A stretch of 36,195 bases of DNA, taken from Polyangium sp. 15x6 (GTDB lineage Bacteria; Myxococcota_A; Polyangia; Polyangiales; Polyangiaceae). Positions 1-8,105 of the stretch are shown piece by piece (position 1 is the stretch's first letter; each line of letters begins with the position of its first letter). The notes beneath the pieces were generated by a model that made no database searches, was not told the DNA's origin, and saw nothing but the letters and a program-made list of their open reading frames with translations. The stretch lies in assembly GCF_029960785.1 (NCBI RefSeq), contig NZ_JASBQE010000113.1, positions 1-36,195 of the forward strand, read 5' to 3'. The position numbers and the translations under genes are program-made.

Positions 1-100
1 CGCCGCCGCCGCCGTAGCCGCCGCGGCCACCGCCGCCGCCGCCGCCGCCGAAGCCGCCACCGCCGCCGCCGCCGAAGCCACGACCACCGCCGCCGCCACC
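1..100. repeat. GCC/GGC low-complexity tract coding the Gly-rich tail
   Basis: Near-continuous CCG/GCC triplets on the plus strand are read on the minus strand as Gly codons with Arg, Phe or Tyr interruptions. This is coding low complexity, liable to length change by slippage. Confidence 0.85.
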
Positions 101-358
101 CTCACGCGGGGGACGCTCCTGGGCCTCGTTGACCTTGAGGGTGCGGCCGTCGAGCATCACCCCGTTGAGCTGCGAGATCGCGTTCGTCGCCGCGCTCGCC
201 GAGCCCATCGTGACGAACGCGAAGCCGCGCGGCTGACCGGTCTCACGATCGGTCGGCATCGCAATCTCGCGAACCTCACCGGCAGCCGAGAACGCCTGCT
301 CGAGGGTCTCGCGGGTGGTGCTGTAGGAGAGGTTGCCTACGTAGAGACGATTTCCCAT
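1..358 (-). CDS. RRM-domain RNA-binding protein with Gly-rich tail (3' end outside window)
   Basis: The protein begins MGNRLYVGNLSYSTT and forms one RNA recognition motif of about 85 residues. RNP2 is LYVGNL near residue 5 and RNP1 is RGFAFV near residue 44, the two strands that stack on single-stranded RNA. After NEAQERPPRE it becomes a run of Gly with scattered Arg, Phe and Tyr (GGGRGFGG type), which continues past the window edge, so the stop codon is not seen. This is the layout of small bacterial glycine-rich RNA-binding proteins, which in other bacteria act as RNA chaperones, often under cold stress; that role is inferred here. The ATG at 358 is chosen because it gives the canonical family start. 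It is preceded by about 390 bp without a gene, which may hold a long leader. Confidence 0.9.
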   Translation of the reverse strand, partial: MGNRLYVGNLSYSTTRETLEQAFSAAGEVREIAMPTDRETGQPRGFAFVTMGSASAATNAISQLNGVMLDGRTLKVNEAQERPPREGGGGGGRGFGGGGGGGFGGGGGGGGRGGYGGGG

Positions 359-744
359 GACATGATGCTTCCACGGCTTCCTTCGCGCGCTGCGCGCCAT
401 CTCTGCCGACCATTCGACGAAGCCGTAGCGATCGAACGGGGACGTGCCGCGCGGGTCAGTCCGCGCCAGCACACGCTGCGTCTGCCAGTCGTTCGAGGCG
501 AGCCACGTCCCCCTCCGAGTGGAGGGAGGAAAGAAAGCGTCGTGTCGAGGGCCAGTGACGTTCGTGAGGCGCCTACCGTACCCCGACGCGGAGGCGGTCG
601 CAAGCCTGTCGCGGCCTTTTCTCGGGGACGCCGGAGGCCCCGTGCGGACGGAGATCGCAAAAGACGCGGAAAAACAGGGACTCACGAACGCGGGCGATGC
701 CGCGTCGTGTGCGGGCTTCCGGGTTCGTCCGGGAACGAAGTTGG
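359..744. other. Gene-free gap between RRM gene and unknown protein
   Basis: About 386 bp separate the start of the RRM gene from the stop of the next minus-strand gene. Frames are open on both strands, but their translations are Arg/Pro-rich and look like GC noise. The region must hold the promoter and leader of the RRM gene. I see no convincing -35/-10 pair, and no hairpin followed by a T tract. Confidence 0.6.
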
Positions 745-1272
745 TCACGCCAATCCCAGCCGCTCCCGCGCCCCCTTCACGCCGAAGATCGTGCCGCCGC
801 CCGGCGGGACGATCGGCGCGAGCAGGATCGACGCGAGGATCGCGGCGAGCGCGAGCGGCGCATCCGGATCGTCTCCCTCCGCGACCTCGCTCGACACCTG
901 CCACACGCGCTTGCCGCGCTGAACGAGCACATCCATGCCCGCGCCGCCGATCGCCGCCGCGCCCGCCTCCGCGGAGACGCGCGCCTCGGACGCCTGCTCC
1001 ACCGGCACGGTCACGACGAGCACGCGTGTGGCCGCGCTCCGCCCTTTGCGCTGCACGAGGACGACGGCCGCGTCCGCCGCGGGCGCCTCGCCGTTCGGAT
1101 ACGCCTTCGGCTGGAGCAGCTCGAGCGCCACGCCGAAGAACGTGCGGGCCTTGTGCGCCCAGAGCGCGATGTCGACGCGGGCCGAAGGATCGGGCGCGAG
1201 GAGCGTGTACGCGCTCGATACGGGGAGCGGCTCGATCCGAGAGCTCGCCCATCCATTGCGGTCGACATCCAT
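745..1272 (-). CDS. Small protein of unknown function, end of kinase operon
   Basis: A protein of 175 residues starting MDVDRNGWASSRIEP. I do not recognise the family. It has no signal peptide. A mostly hydrophobic, Ala/Ile/Leu-rich stretch near the C-terminus (ALAAILASILLAPIVPPGG) could be one membrane-associated segment. The middle part (VVLVQRKG, RVLVVTVPVEQ) looks like alternating beta strands. An alternative ATG at 1314 forms a TAATG junction with the upstream kinase stop, but the 14 added codons include ATA, TAT and CGT, which are unlike this genome, so 1272 is preferred. Its position as last gene after the lipoprotein and the large kinase suggests a linked role, perhaps as an accessory or substrate. 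That is inference. Confidence 0.72.
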   Translation of the reverse strand: MDVDRNGWASSRIEPLPVSSAYTLLAPDPSARVDIALWAHKARTFFGVALELLQPKAYPNGEAPAADAAVVLVQRKGRSAATRVLVVTVPVEQASEARVSAEAGAAAIGGAGMDVLVQRGKRVWQVSSEVAEGDDPDAPLALAAILASILLAPIVPPGGGTIFGVKGARERLGLA

Positions 1273-1313
1273 GCCCGCACGATACGTCGTCCGCCGCGGC
1301 CAGGGTATCGGCA

Positions 1314-4300
1314 TTACGACCGCAACGTGGCCTCGTCCGCCCGCGTCCGCGCGAGGAGACGCTCGATCCGCGGGGTCATGACGTTCGGCAGGGTCCGCCC
1401 GATTCCGAGCGCGCGCTCGAAATGGCGACGCGCGTCGGCCGTTCGCCCGCGACGGAGCGCCGACAAACCGCGGGCCTCCGTCACCTCCAGGCGCTCCTGC
1501 CCCACGGAAAACTGGCGCGAGCGCGCCTCGAGCGCGTCCCAGGCCGCGTCGTCCGCGTCCTGCGTGGCGAGCTCCAGCATGGCGCAGAGCACGTCCTCTG
1601 CCGGCACGAGCAGCGTCGGGCCCGCCTGCTCCCGGATGCGCGCCGCCGCCTCGCGCGCGCCCTCGAGGTCGCCGCGAAAATGCCGCAAGCGGCCGTCGAG
1701 CAGCGCGATCACGGGCCGCGGCGCGCCGCCCGTGTGCCGCACTTCGAGCGCGAGCGCGCGCGCCGCGTGGGGCTCGGCCTCGTCGATATCGTCCCAGAGG
1801 TACAGGTACTCGCCGAGGTTGTGGTGCGCGGCGATCTCCAGCCAGTCCTGGCCGAGCTCGCGGCCGAGCCAGGCGACCCGCTCGAAGTCGGCGACCATGC
1901 GCGCCTTGTCCCCGACGAGCGCCGCGAGAAACGCCCGCGCGTTGATCACGCTGGCGAGGTGGAGGTCGTCGCCGTGCGATTCGCAAAGCTCGATCGCCCG
2001 CTCGATCGCCTGCCCGGCGTTGGCGAGGCGGCCGAGCGCCGGCAGCACGAAGCCGAGCATGAAGAGCGCGACGATCCGCGGCTCGTACGCCTCGTCCCCG
2101 ATCGAATCCGCCACCTCGATCGCGCGCTCGAAGAACGGGACGGCCTCGTGCTCGCGGCTGAAGCGGAGGAGCGACAACCCCTGGCCGAGCAGGAGGCGAG
2201 CGAAGAGCGCGGGCGGCGGCGATTCCGGGAGGATCGCGAGGGCCGAGACGACGCGCATGCGCGACGCCTCGTAGTCGGCCATCCAGTCGAGGACCGTGGC
2301 CTGGTCGAGCAGGATCTCGGCCTCCGCGAGATGATCTCCGGCGGCGGCGTCGCACGCGAGGGCGAGGTCGTCGAGCGCGTCGGGATAGCGGCCGAGCCGG
2401 TAGCGCATGAGGCCCCGTCCCCGGAGGGCGCGCTGGCGCAAATCGAGGGGTTTGTCCGGTGTCTCCGCGCTCGCAGCCGAGGCCTCCAGGGCGCGCGTGT
2501 AGCAGCGCTCCGCGTCGAGCCAGTCGTGCCGCGCCCCCGCCGCGTCGGCGAGCGCGAGATACGCCCGCTCGCCGAGGGCACGCTCGCCCGCGTTCGTCGC
2601 GTGGTGCGCGAGCTGGGCGAGGTGACGCTCGTCGCCGCGCGGAGGCGAGCGGCCGTCCCAGCCCGAGGCTTGCTGGAAATAGGCCGTGGCCGCGAGGTGA
2701 ATGCGGGCGCGCTGGGCCTCGGGCACCGACCGCGCGATCGCCTCGCGCACGAGCGCATGCCGGAACGCATAACGGCCCGGTCCGTGGCGCGCGAGCAGCC
2801 CCGCGGCGACGAGCCTCTCCGAGCCGACGCGCGCGTCGAGCGGAAAATCCCCGCCTGCGCTCATCCGATCGAGCCGCCCGAGCACGCCTTGCATCTCGGC
2901 GACCGTGACCTCCGCGCCGAGGACGGCTGCGAGGCACGCATGCGCGCGCGCCGCGGGCGGCAGCGCGTCGAGCTCGCGATGCGCGAGCCACTCGATGAGC
3001 GGCAGATCCGGCAGATCGTCGAGCTCGTCGGTGGCGAGGAAATACCCGCTGCCCGAGGGGTGCTTCCGGACGATCCCCTGCGCCTTGAGCCCCCGCACGA
3101 GCTCGACGAGCAGGAGCGGCACGCCCTCGGCGCGCGACGCGATCCGCGCGACCGCCGACTCGGGCACGTTCTCCGCGGGCCGCAAGAGCTCGCGGCAGAG
3201 CGCGGCGGCGCTCGCGGGATCGAGCGGGCCGAGTCGATGCACGGCGTGGCGATGCGCCCGCGCGCCCCACGACGGGTGGTCTTCCTCGAACGAGGGCCTG
3301 CCGAGCACGCACACGAAGAGCGGCGCGCGCGCCTCGGCCCGCGCGGCGAGATCCAGGATCGCGAGCGTCGCGTCGTCGGCGAAATGCGCGTCGTCGAGGA
3401 TCACGCAGAGCGGCTCCTCGAGCGCCCTGCGCCGGAGCGCCTCGCCCACGCTCGCCGTGAGCAGCGTCCGGAGCGCGCCCGGCGCGACCTCGATCGCGTG
3501 CAGCGCGGAAGGACCCGTGACCGTCGCGCCGCTGCCCTTCGAGATCCACCCGAGTGAGAGCGCCACGCTCGCGCCGGCTTCGGCGTGACGCGCGGGGCCG
3601 AGCCTCGCCGCGAGCAGCTCCCGCCCGCCGTCCTCGGGCGCCTCCGCGGGCAAACCGAGGGCGCGTTGCAAGAGGTCGCGCACGCTCCCCGTCGCGCCGT
3701 GCACCGGCTCGTGCGCGGAGAACGCGATGAGCCGCGTCCCCGGTAAAACCTGCCCGAGTCGCTCCAGAAGTGCGCGCTTCAGAAAGCTCTTTCCGCAGCC
3801 CGCATCGGCCAGCACGACGGCGACCGCAGGCTGCGACGCCTCGATGGCCTGCCGCCCGAGCTCCGTGAGCGCGTCGAGCACGCGCTCGCGCCCGGAGAGC
3901 GGAATCGACACGCGTGACGGCGTGACTTCCGTGACCTCGCCCGACGACGTCGGCGTCGTCTCCTCGGCGCCGCCGTCGAGAAACCCGGGCAGCGGATCCG
4001 GCGCAACACCGGAAGCTTCGAGCACGGCGCGCGCGGCGGCCGAGAGCGAGACGCCGGGCGGCGACGAGGGCTTCGGGAACCGGTCGTCACGGGCGATCCG
4101 CGGCGCCAGGATGCGGCGTGATCCATCGGGGCCGAGGTGGACCGCGACGGATGCGAGATCGAGCGCGACGCGCTCACACGCGCCTTGCTCCGTGAGAGAG
4201 CGCGCGGCTTCGAGGGCGCGCCGCGCGGGGTTCTCGTCGACCTCGTGGCCGAAGGCCGCGACACACCGCCCCGCGGAAGCATGAACGATCTGCGCGCCGA

Positions 4301-5444
4301 ACGGCTCGAGCGCGCGCCGGAGGGCGATCGCGTCGAGCCTCGACTCGAAGCAGGCGATGCACACGACGCGTCGCTCGGCGGTCTTCGGCGGCTTCGTGCC
4401 GGGTGGTGGATCGAGCGTGGGCACGGCGAGCACGAGCTGCTCTGCGTCAGGTAGTGCGAGCGCGGCGGCGAGGGTCGCGCGCAGGTAGGCGGCCGATGGG
4501 GGCCGATCGGCCGGGGCCTTTGCGAGGCAACGGAGCACGAGGTCCTCGACCGAGGGCGGGATCGATCGGGCGAAGGGCGGCGGCGCGACGGCCGAAAGGG
4601 GCGGCGGCCTCTGGCTCGCGTGGCCCTCGCGCACGAGCGGCGCGGGGCCGAAGAACGGCGGGCGCCCAGTGAGCATCTCATACAGCAAGACGCCCATCGC
4701 GTAGATGTCGGCGCGCGTGTCCTCGCCGCGGCGCCCCTCGCACGACTCGGGCGCCATGTACTCGCTCGTGCCCACGATCGCGCCTCGGGCGGTGAGCGCG
4801 GGGGGCTCCGACCAGACGGCGCGCGCGATGCCGAAATCGAGCAGGACCGCGCGTTTGCCCTCGGCGTCGATGAGGATGTTCTCCGGCTTCAGATCGCGGT
4901 GCACGTAGCCCCGCGCGTGGACGGCTTCGAGCGCGCGCAGCACCGCGAGCCCGAGCACGATCGCCTCGCGCGCCGGAAGTGGTCCCGCGCGGGCGAGCAG
5001 GTGATCGGCGAGCGTCCGCTCGGCGAAGAGCTCCATGACCACGTATGTCCCGGCGGAGGCGAGCTCTTCGAGCGCGAAGAAAGCCGGCACGTGGGGCGGT
5101 CCGACCGCGCGCATCACCTCGACCTCGCGCACGAGGCGCGGCGCGGCTTCGGGCACGTCCGGGTGCGCGAGCTTGATGGCGACGCGCTCGCCGCCGTCGG
5201 TACGCCGCGCCGCGTACACGACGCCAAACCCCCCGCGGCCGAGCGTGCCCGTGACCTCGTAACCGGGAAACACCGGCGCGGGCAGCTCGATGCGCTCGGG
5301 CGTGCTCGAATCCGGCGGCTTCGCGCCATGCTCGGGGCAACCGTCCACGGGCACGCGCCGCCCGCACGCGAGGCATCGGATGCCTCGCCTCGGGGCCAGG
5401 AAAACCCGGCCCTCGTCGAGCGGCGCGCCGTGGACGAACGTCAT
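1314..5444 (-). CDS. Multidomain Ser/Thr kinase: Zn-ribbon-like, kinase, cyclase-like, NTPase and TPR
   Basis: 1376 residues. The N-terminus has CLAC at 24-27 and CPEH at 36-39, a possible zinc ribbon. The kinase domain spans about 61-330: G-loop GRGGFG at 69-74, Lys91 in VAIK, HRDLKPEN with Asp184, DFG at 203 and APE near 231, so it should be active. Residues about 358-485 resemble a class III nucleotidyl cyclase fold without its catalytic Asp pair. From about 515 an NTPase begins with Walker A ADAGCGKS near 546 and Walker B CVILDDAH. The remainder is helical TPR-like repeats, as in PknK/STAND regulators. The ATG at 5444 overlaps the stop of the upstream lipoprotein gene (ATGA), implying coupled translation. 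It is a soluble signalling hub, presumably sensing through the NTPase/TPR part. Substrates are unknown. Confidence 0.9.
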   Translation of the reverse strand: MTFVHGAPLDEGRVFLAPRRGIRCLACGRRVPVDGCPEHGAKPPDSSTPERIELPAPVFPGYEVTGTLGRGGFGVVYAARRTDGGERVAIKLAHPDVPEAAPRLVREVEVMRAVGPPHVPAFFALEELASAGTYVVMELFAERTLADHLLARAGPLPAREAIVLGLAVLRALEAVHARGYVHRDLKPENILIDAEGKRAVLLDFGIARAVWSEPPALTARGAIVGTSEYMAPESCEGRRGEDTRADIYAMGVLLYEMLTGRPPFFGPAPLVREGHASQRPPPLSAVAPPPFARSIPPSVEDLVLRCLAKAPADRPPSAAYLRATLAAALALPDAEQLVLAVPTLDPPPGTKPPKTAERRVVCIACFESRLDAIALRRALEPFGAQIVHASAGRCVAAFGHEVDENPARRALEAARSLTEQGACERVALDLASVAVHLGPDGSRRILAPRIARDDRFPKPSSPPGVSLSAAARAVLEASGVAPDPLPGFLDGGAEETTPTSSGEVTEVTPSRVSIPLSGRERVLDALTELGRQAIEASQPAVAVVLADAGCGKSFLKRALLERLGQVLPGTRLIAFSAHEPVHGATGSVRDLLQRALGLPAEAPEDGGRELLAARLGPARHAEAGASVALSLGWISKGSGATVTGPSALHAIEVAPGALRTLLTASVGEALRRRALEEPLCVILDDAHFADDATLAILDLAARAEARAPLFVCVLGRPSFEEDHPSWGARAHRHAVHRLGPLDPASAAALCRELLRPAENVPESAVARIASRAEGVPLLLVELVRGLKAQGIVRKHPSGSGYFLATDELDDLPDLPLIEWLAHRELDALPPAARAHACLAAVLGAEVTVAEMQGVLGRLDRMSAGGDFPLDARVGSERLVAAGLLARHGPGRYAFRHALVREAIARSVPEAQRARIHLAATAYFQQASGWDGRSPPRGDERHLAQLAHHATNAGERALGERAYLALADAAGARHDWLDAERCYTRALEASAASAETPDKPLDLRQRALRGRGLMRYRLGRYPDALDDLALACDAAAGDHLAEAEILLDQATVLDWMADYEASRMRVVSALAILPESPPPALFARLLLGQGLSLLRFSREHEAVPFFERAIEVADSIGDEAYEPRIVALFMLGFVLPALGRLANAGQAIERAIELCESHGDDLHLASVINARAFLAALVGDKARMVADFERVAWLGRELGQDWLEIAAHHNLGEYLYLWDDIDEAEPHAARALALEVRHTGGAPRPVIALLDGRLRHFRGDLEGAREAAARIREQAGPTLLVPAEDVLCAMLELATQDADDAAWDALEARSRQFSVGQERLEVTEARGLSALRRGRTADARRHFERALGIGRTLPNVMTPRIERLLARTRADEATLRS

Positions 5445-6295
5445 TGCAAGAACACCGTCACGACCTCCGTGGTCTTGCGAGGGGGGGCCACCGTCGCATC
5501 GTAAACGCATTTCGGACGAAATCCATTGTTCGAATCGAGCGGATCACAAACGGCGTCGCAGGGGCCACGCCGCTCGATCATCCCGCAGTTCTCGATTCCG
5601 TTCGGGCCGACATGCCCAGCGGCGCAATCCCGCATGACGCTACGGACGTAACCTGTGTTCGGGACATACACGCAGGAATGCAGGTACGGGGTCGGCGCGA
5701 ACAGATTTCCCCAGAAAGCCCCCTCCTCTCTTGGATAGCTGTATTTCTCGACGACCCCCGCGTGTTTGATTGCGTTGTGGGCGGCTCGCATCGAGATCGT
5801 GACCGTCACGCCATACCAGTTCGTCCTGGCTGCGAGGCAGGCCGAGACCCAGCGTTGCCCCGTCTCGTCGAGCGGCCCGGTCGCCCAGGACGGCGCGAGC
5901 CCGAGCTGGCCGAAATACGTCTCCGTATGAACGACATCGTTGTCGGTCCACGTCACGGTGAACGACTGGGACGGCTCGAGCGCGCAGCCCACGGCATACC
6001 GCAGGAACATTCGCGACATTTGTCCCGTCTGGCCCGAGTCCTGCAACGCCGCGAGTGAGCTCGGGCTGAGCGCCGAGGGCGTCAGCGCGTTCGGCTGGAT
6101 CGCGTTCGGCTGGATTGCATTCGGTTGAATGGCATTCGGCTGGATCGCGTTCGGCTGGATCGCGTTTTCCTCGACCAGGCTCTCCGCCACCTCCTCGACG
6201 GTACCTTCCTCCTCCTCGTATACGCCCTCCGCGTCTCCGCAGCCCACGAGCGTCCCCAATGAAATCACCAGCAAGGCGAGCGTGTTGCGTTGCAT
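5441..6295 (-). CDS. Predicted lipoprotein with NAIQP pentapeptide repeats
   Basis: 284 residues. MQRNTLALLVISLGTLVGC is a lipoprotein signal peptide with the lipobox LVGC (Cys19). An acidic stretch follows, then five exact NAIQP repeats at residues 44-68 and the variants NALTP and SALSP. The C-terminal 200 residues form a Cys-containing domain with RYAVGCAL, WVSACLAARTN, EGAFWGNLF and CAAGH segments, probably disulfide-bonded outside the cell. From general knowledge, Polyangiales carry many lipoproteins with short Asn-containing N-terminal repeats before a similar domain; their function is not known. The G-rich stretch GGGGGGGAC ends 8 nt before the ATG at 6295 and supports that start. The stop overlaps the kinase ATG, which suggests that lipoprotein and kinase work together, though one is outside and the other inside. 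Confidence 0.82.
   Translation of the reverse strand: MQRNTLALLVISLGTLVGCGDAEGVYEEEEGTVEEVAESLVEENAIQPNAIQPNAIQPNAIQPNAIQPNALTPSALSPSSLAALQDSGQTGQMSRMFLRYAVGCALEPSQSFTVTWTDNDVVHTETYFGQLGLAPSWATGPLDETGQRWVSACLAARTNWYGVTVTISMRAAHNAIKHAGVVEKYSYPREEGAFWGNLFAPTPYLHSCVYVPNTGYVRSVMRDCAAGHVGPNGIENCGMIERRGPCDAVCDPLDSNNGFRPKCVYDATVAPPRKTTEVVTVFLQ
6062..6166. repeat. 15-bp tandem repeats coding NAIQP units
   Basis: Five 15-bp units coding NAIQP (6092-6166) are followed by two diverged units coding NALTP and SALSP. The units differ at silent third positions (GCG or GCA, CAG or CAA), so the peptide rather than the DNA appears to be conserved. Confidence 0.9.
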
Positions 6296-6608
6296 GTTTT
6301 GTCCCCCCCACCCCTGCGCGAACATGAAAAATATGAAATCAAGAAGAAAGCCGGTAGTACTCTAGCATTCGAAAAGAACACACGAACCGAAAACGCAGCC
6401 GGGCAAAAAAGAGTGACCCCGTACGCGCCGGCCGGCTCCGTCCACGACACGTCGCAACAACGAAATCCGTCGCTCGTAGATGCCGGCCAATTCCGCTGGC
6501 GGACGCGCGGAGCCGCGCGGGACGTGCTATCGTGAAAACTCTCCGGTTTCTCTGATTTCTACGAATTCAGGCGCACCTTTCGAGGACGGAGAGCAGGGGG
6601 CATGGGCC
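6296..6608. promoter_or_regulatory. Divergent promoter region of lipoprotein operon and kinase 2
   Basis: This 313-bp region between two divergently read signalling genes is clearly more AT-rich than its surroundings, mainly at 6320-6415 with A runs. It must carry both promoters. A TATCGT at 6528-6533 could be a -10 for the kinase, but I see no matching -35, and no clear inverted repeat stands out. Confidence 0.5.
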
Positions 6609-8105
6609 ATGGGGGGAAAGAACGACAAAACTACGCAGCCACACGGCAAGGCCCGAGAAATCGGGCGCTCGGGTGAGCTTCGGGCAGGGACGGTCCTCGG
6701 GGATCACGTGATCGAGGAGCTCGCTTCGTCGGGCGGACACGGCTCGGTTTATCGCGCGCGCCACCGCATCCAAGGCGGGCGCGTCGCCATCAAGGTGATG
6801 CACCCGGCGCTCATGGCGCTGCCGCGCATGGCCGAACGATTCGTGCGGGAGGTCGAGGTCATTTTGCGCGTCCATCACCCGAACATCGTGAAGGTACACG
6901 AGCTCGGCACATTGCCCGACGCCACCCCGTATTACGTGATGGAGTACCTCGAAGGCACGACGCTGCGCAATTACCTCGGCGCCCGCGGCAGGATCGCGCC
7001 CGAGGAGGCGCTCGCGATCCTCGAGCCCGTCTGCGCCGCCCTCGCGGTCGCGCACGAGGCCGGGATCGTGCACAGGGACGTGAAGGCGAGCAACATCATG
7101 ATCTGCGAGGGCCCGCCGCGTGTGGTAAAACTCCTCGATTTCGGGATCGCGAAGCTGCTCGCGCCCGAGCCGGGTCGGGCCGGGCTCACCTCGATGGGCC
7201 AGCAGCTCGGCACGCCCTCGATCATGGCGCCCGAGCAGATCCTTTGTGGTCCCATCGACGTGCGCACCGACATTTACGCGCTCGGTGCGCTCCTGCACGT
7301 CCTGCTCACGGGGCGCCCGCCATTCGAATCGAACGCGCACGAGGGCCTCGTCGAGCAACACCTCGCGGCGCCGCCGCCGCGCCCGAGCCTGCGCGCCCCC
7401 GTGAGCCCCGCGCTCGACGCCATCGTGCTCCGGTGCCTCGAAAAGAAGCCCGACCGGCGATTCGAATCCGTGGGCGCCTTCCTCGAAGCGCTCCGCGAGG
7501 CCGTGCGCGCCGGCCGATCCGAGGAAACGGCCCGCGCCGAGGCGGAGCGGCGCGCGGTCGGCATTCACGTGGACCTGCGTTTCCCCGAGGGGGCGGACGA
7601 GGCCGACGAATCCCTCGTGACAGCGCTCGCCCAGACCCTCGAACGCGCCGAGGATTGCATGCGCTCGGGCGGCTTTTTGCTCGCCACCGTCACGAGCACG
7701 CAGCTCCTCGGGGTCAAGTTGCTCTCGGCCGATCCGGTGCACGCGAAGACCGAGCGCCGCTCCGCCGTGCAGTTTGCCCTGACGCTCCACGCCGCCCTGC
7801 AGCAGGACGAAGGGAGCGCGGTGCACGCGAACGTGGCCGTGCACGTGGACGCGGTGAACGTGCGCCTCGCGTCGGAGCTCGACATTGCCTCGGGCAACCT
7901 CGCGCGCACGGAGACGTGGACGCCACGCGGCAACGTGGACGCGCTCGCGGCGACGGACGCCGCCATCGAGGGCCTGAGCGGCAGCGCGGGCGGCTTCTTC
8001 CTCGAACCGGGGCCGCCCGGCTTGACGATCATCCGGCGGGCCTCGACACGCCGCTCCAAGCCCTCGCTCACGATGGTCTCGGGTCAGGGCAGGCCGGGCG
8101 CCTGA
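6609..8105 (+). CDS. Ser/Thr protein kinase with C-terminal cyclase-like domain
   Basis: 498 residues. The kinase domain runs about 30-320: Lys62 in VAIK, HRDVKASN with Asp157, DFG at 177 and MAPEQ near 206. The G-loop reads SSGGHGSV, so the usual first Gly is Ser. No transmembrane segment is seen. After an Arg/Glu linker, residues about 335-485 (VGIHVDLRF, AVQFALTLHAAL, VHANVAVHVDAV) look like a class III cyclase fold lacking the metal-binding Asp and substrate residues, suggesting a regulatory domain. The ATG at 6609 has the purine-rich stretch AGGGGG about 8 nt upstream; an out-of-frame ATG lies at 6602. The 3' end overlaps the convergent ung gene by 22 bp. It is divergent from the lipoprotein-kinase operon, so shared regulation is possible. 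Confidence 0.9.
   Translation: MGGKNDKTTQPHGKAREIGRSGELRAGTVLGDHVIEELASSGGHGSVYRARHRIQGGRVAIKVMHPALMALPRMAERFVREVEVILRVHHPNIVKVHELGTLPDATPYYVMEYLEGTTLRNYLGARGRIAPEEALAILEPVCAALAVAHEAGIVHRDVKASNIMICEGPPRVVKLLDFGIAKLLAPEPGRAGLTSMGQQLGTPSIMAPEQILCGPIDVRTDIYALGALLHVLLTGRPPFESNAHEGLVEQHLAAPPPRPSLRAPVSPALDAIVLRCLEKKPDRRFESVGAFLEALREAVRAGRSEETARAEAERRAVGIHVDLRFPEGADEADESLVTALAQTLERAEDCMRSGGFLLATVTSTQLLGVKLLSADPVHAKTERRSAVQFALTLHAALQQDEGSAVHANVAVHVDAVNVRLASELDIASGNLARTETWTPRGNVDALAATDAAIEGLSGSAGGFFLEPGPPGLTIIRRASTRRSKPSLTMVSGQGRPGA

Noticed and set aside
717-735. Terminator hairpin after the unknown protein at 745
   Set aside because: The stem (TTCC/GGAA with an internal mismatch) is short and no T tract follows.
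444-3557. Very long open frame on the plus strand opposite the kinase operon
   Set aside because: Its translation is Arg/Ala/Pro-rich with no domain, and the minus strand carries clear kinase motifs. High GC leaves antisense frames without stops.
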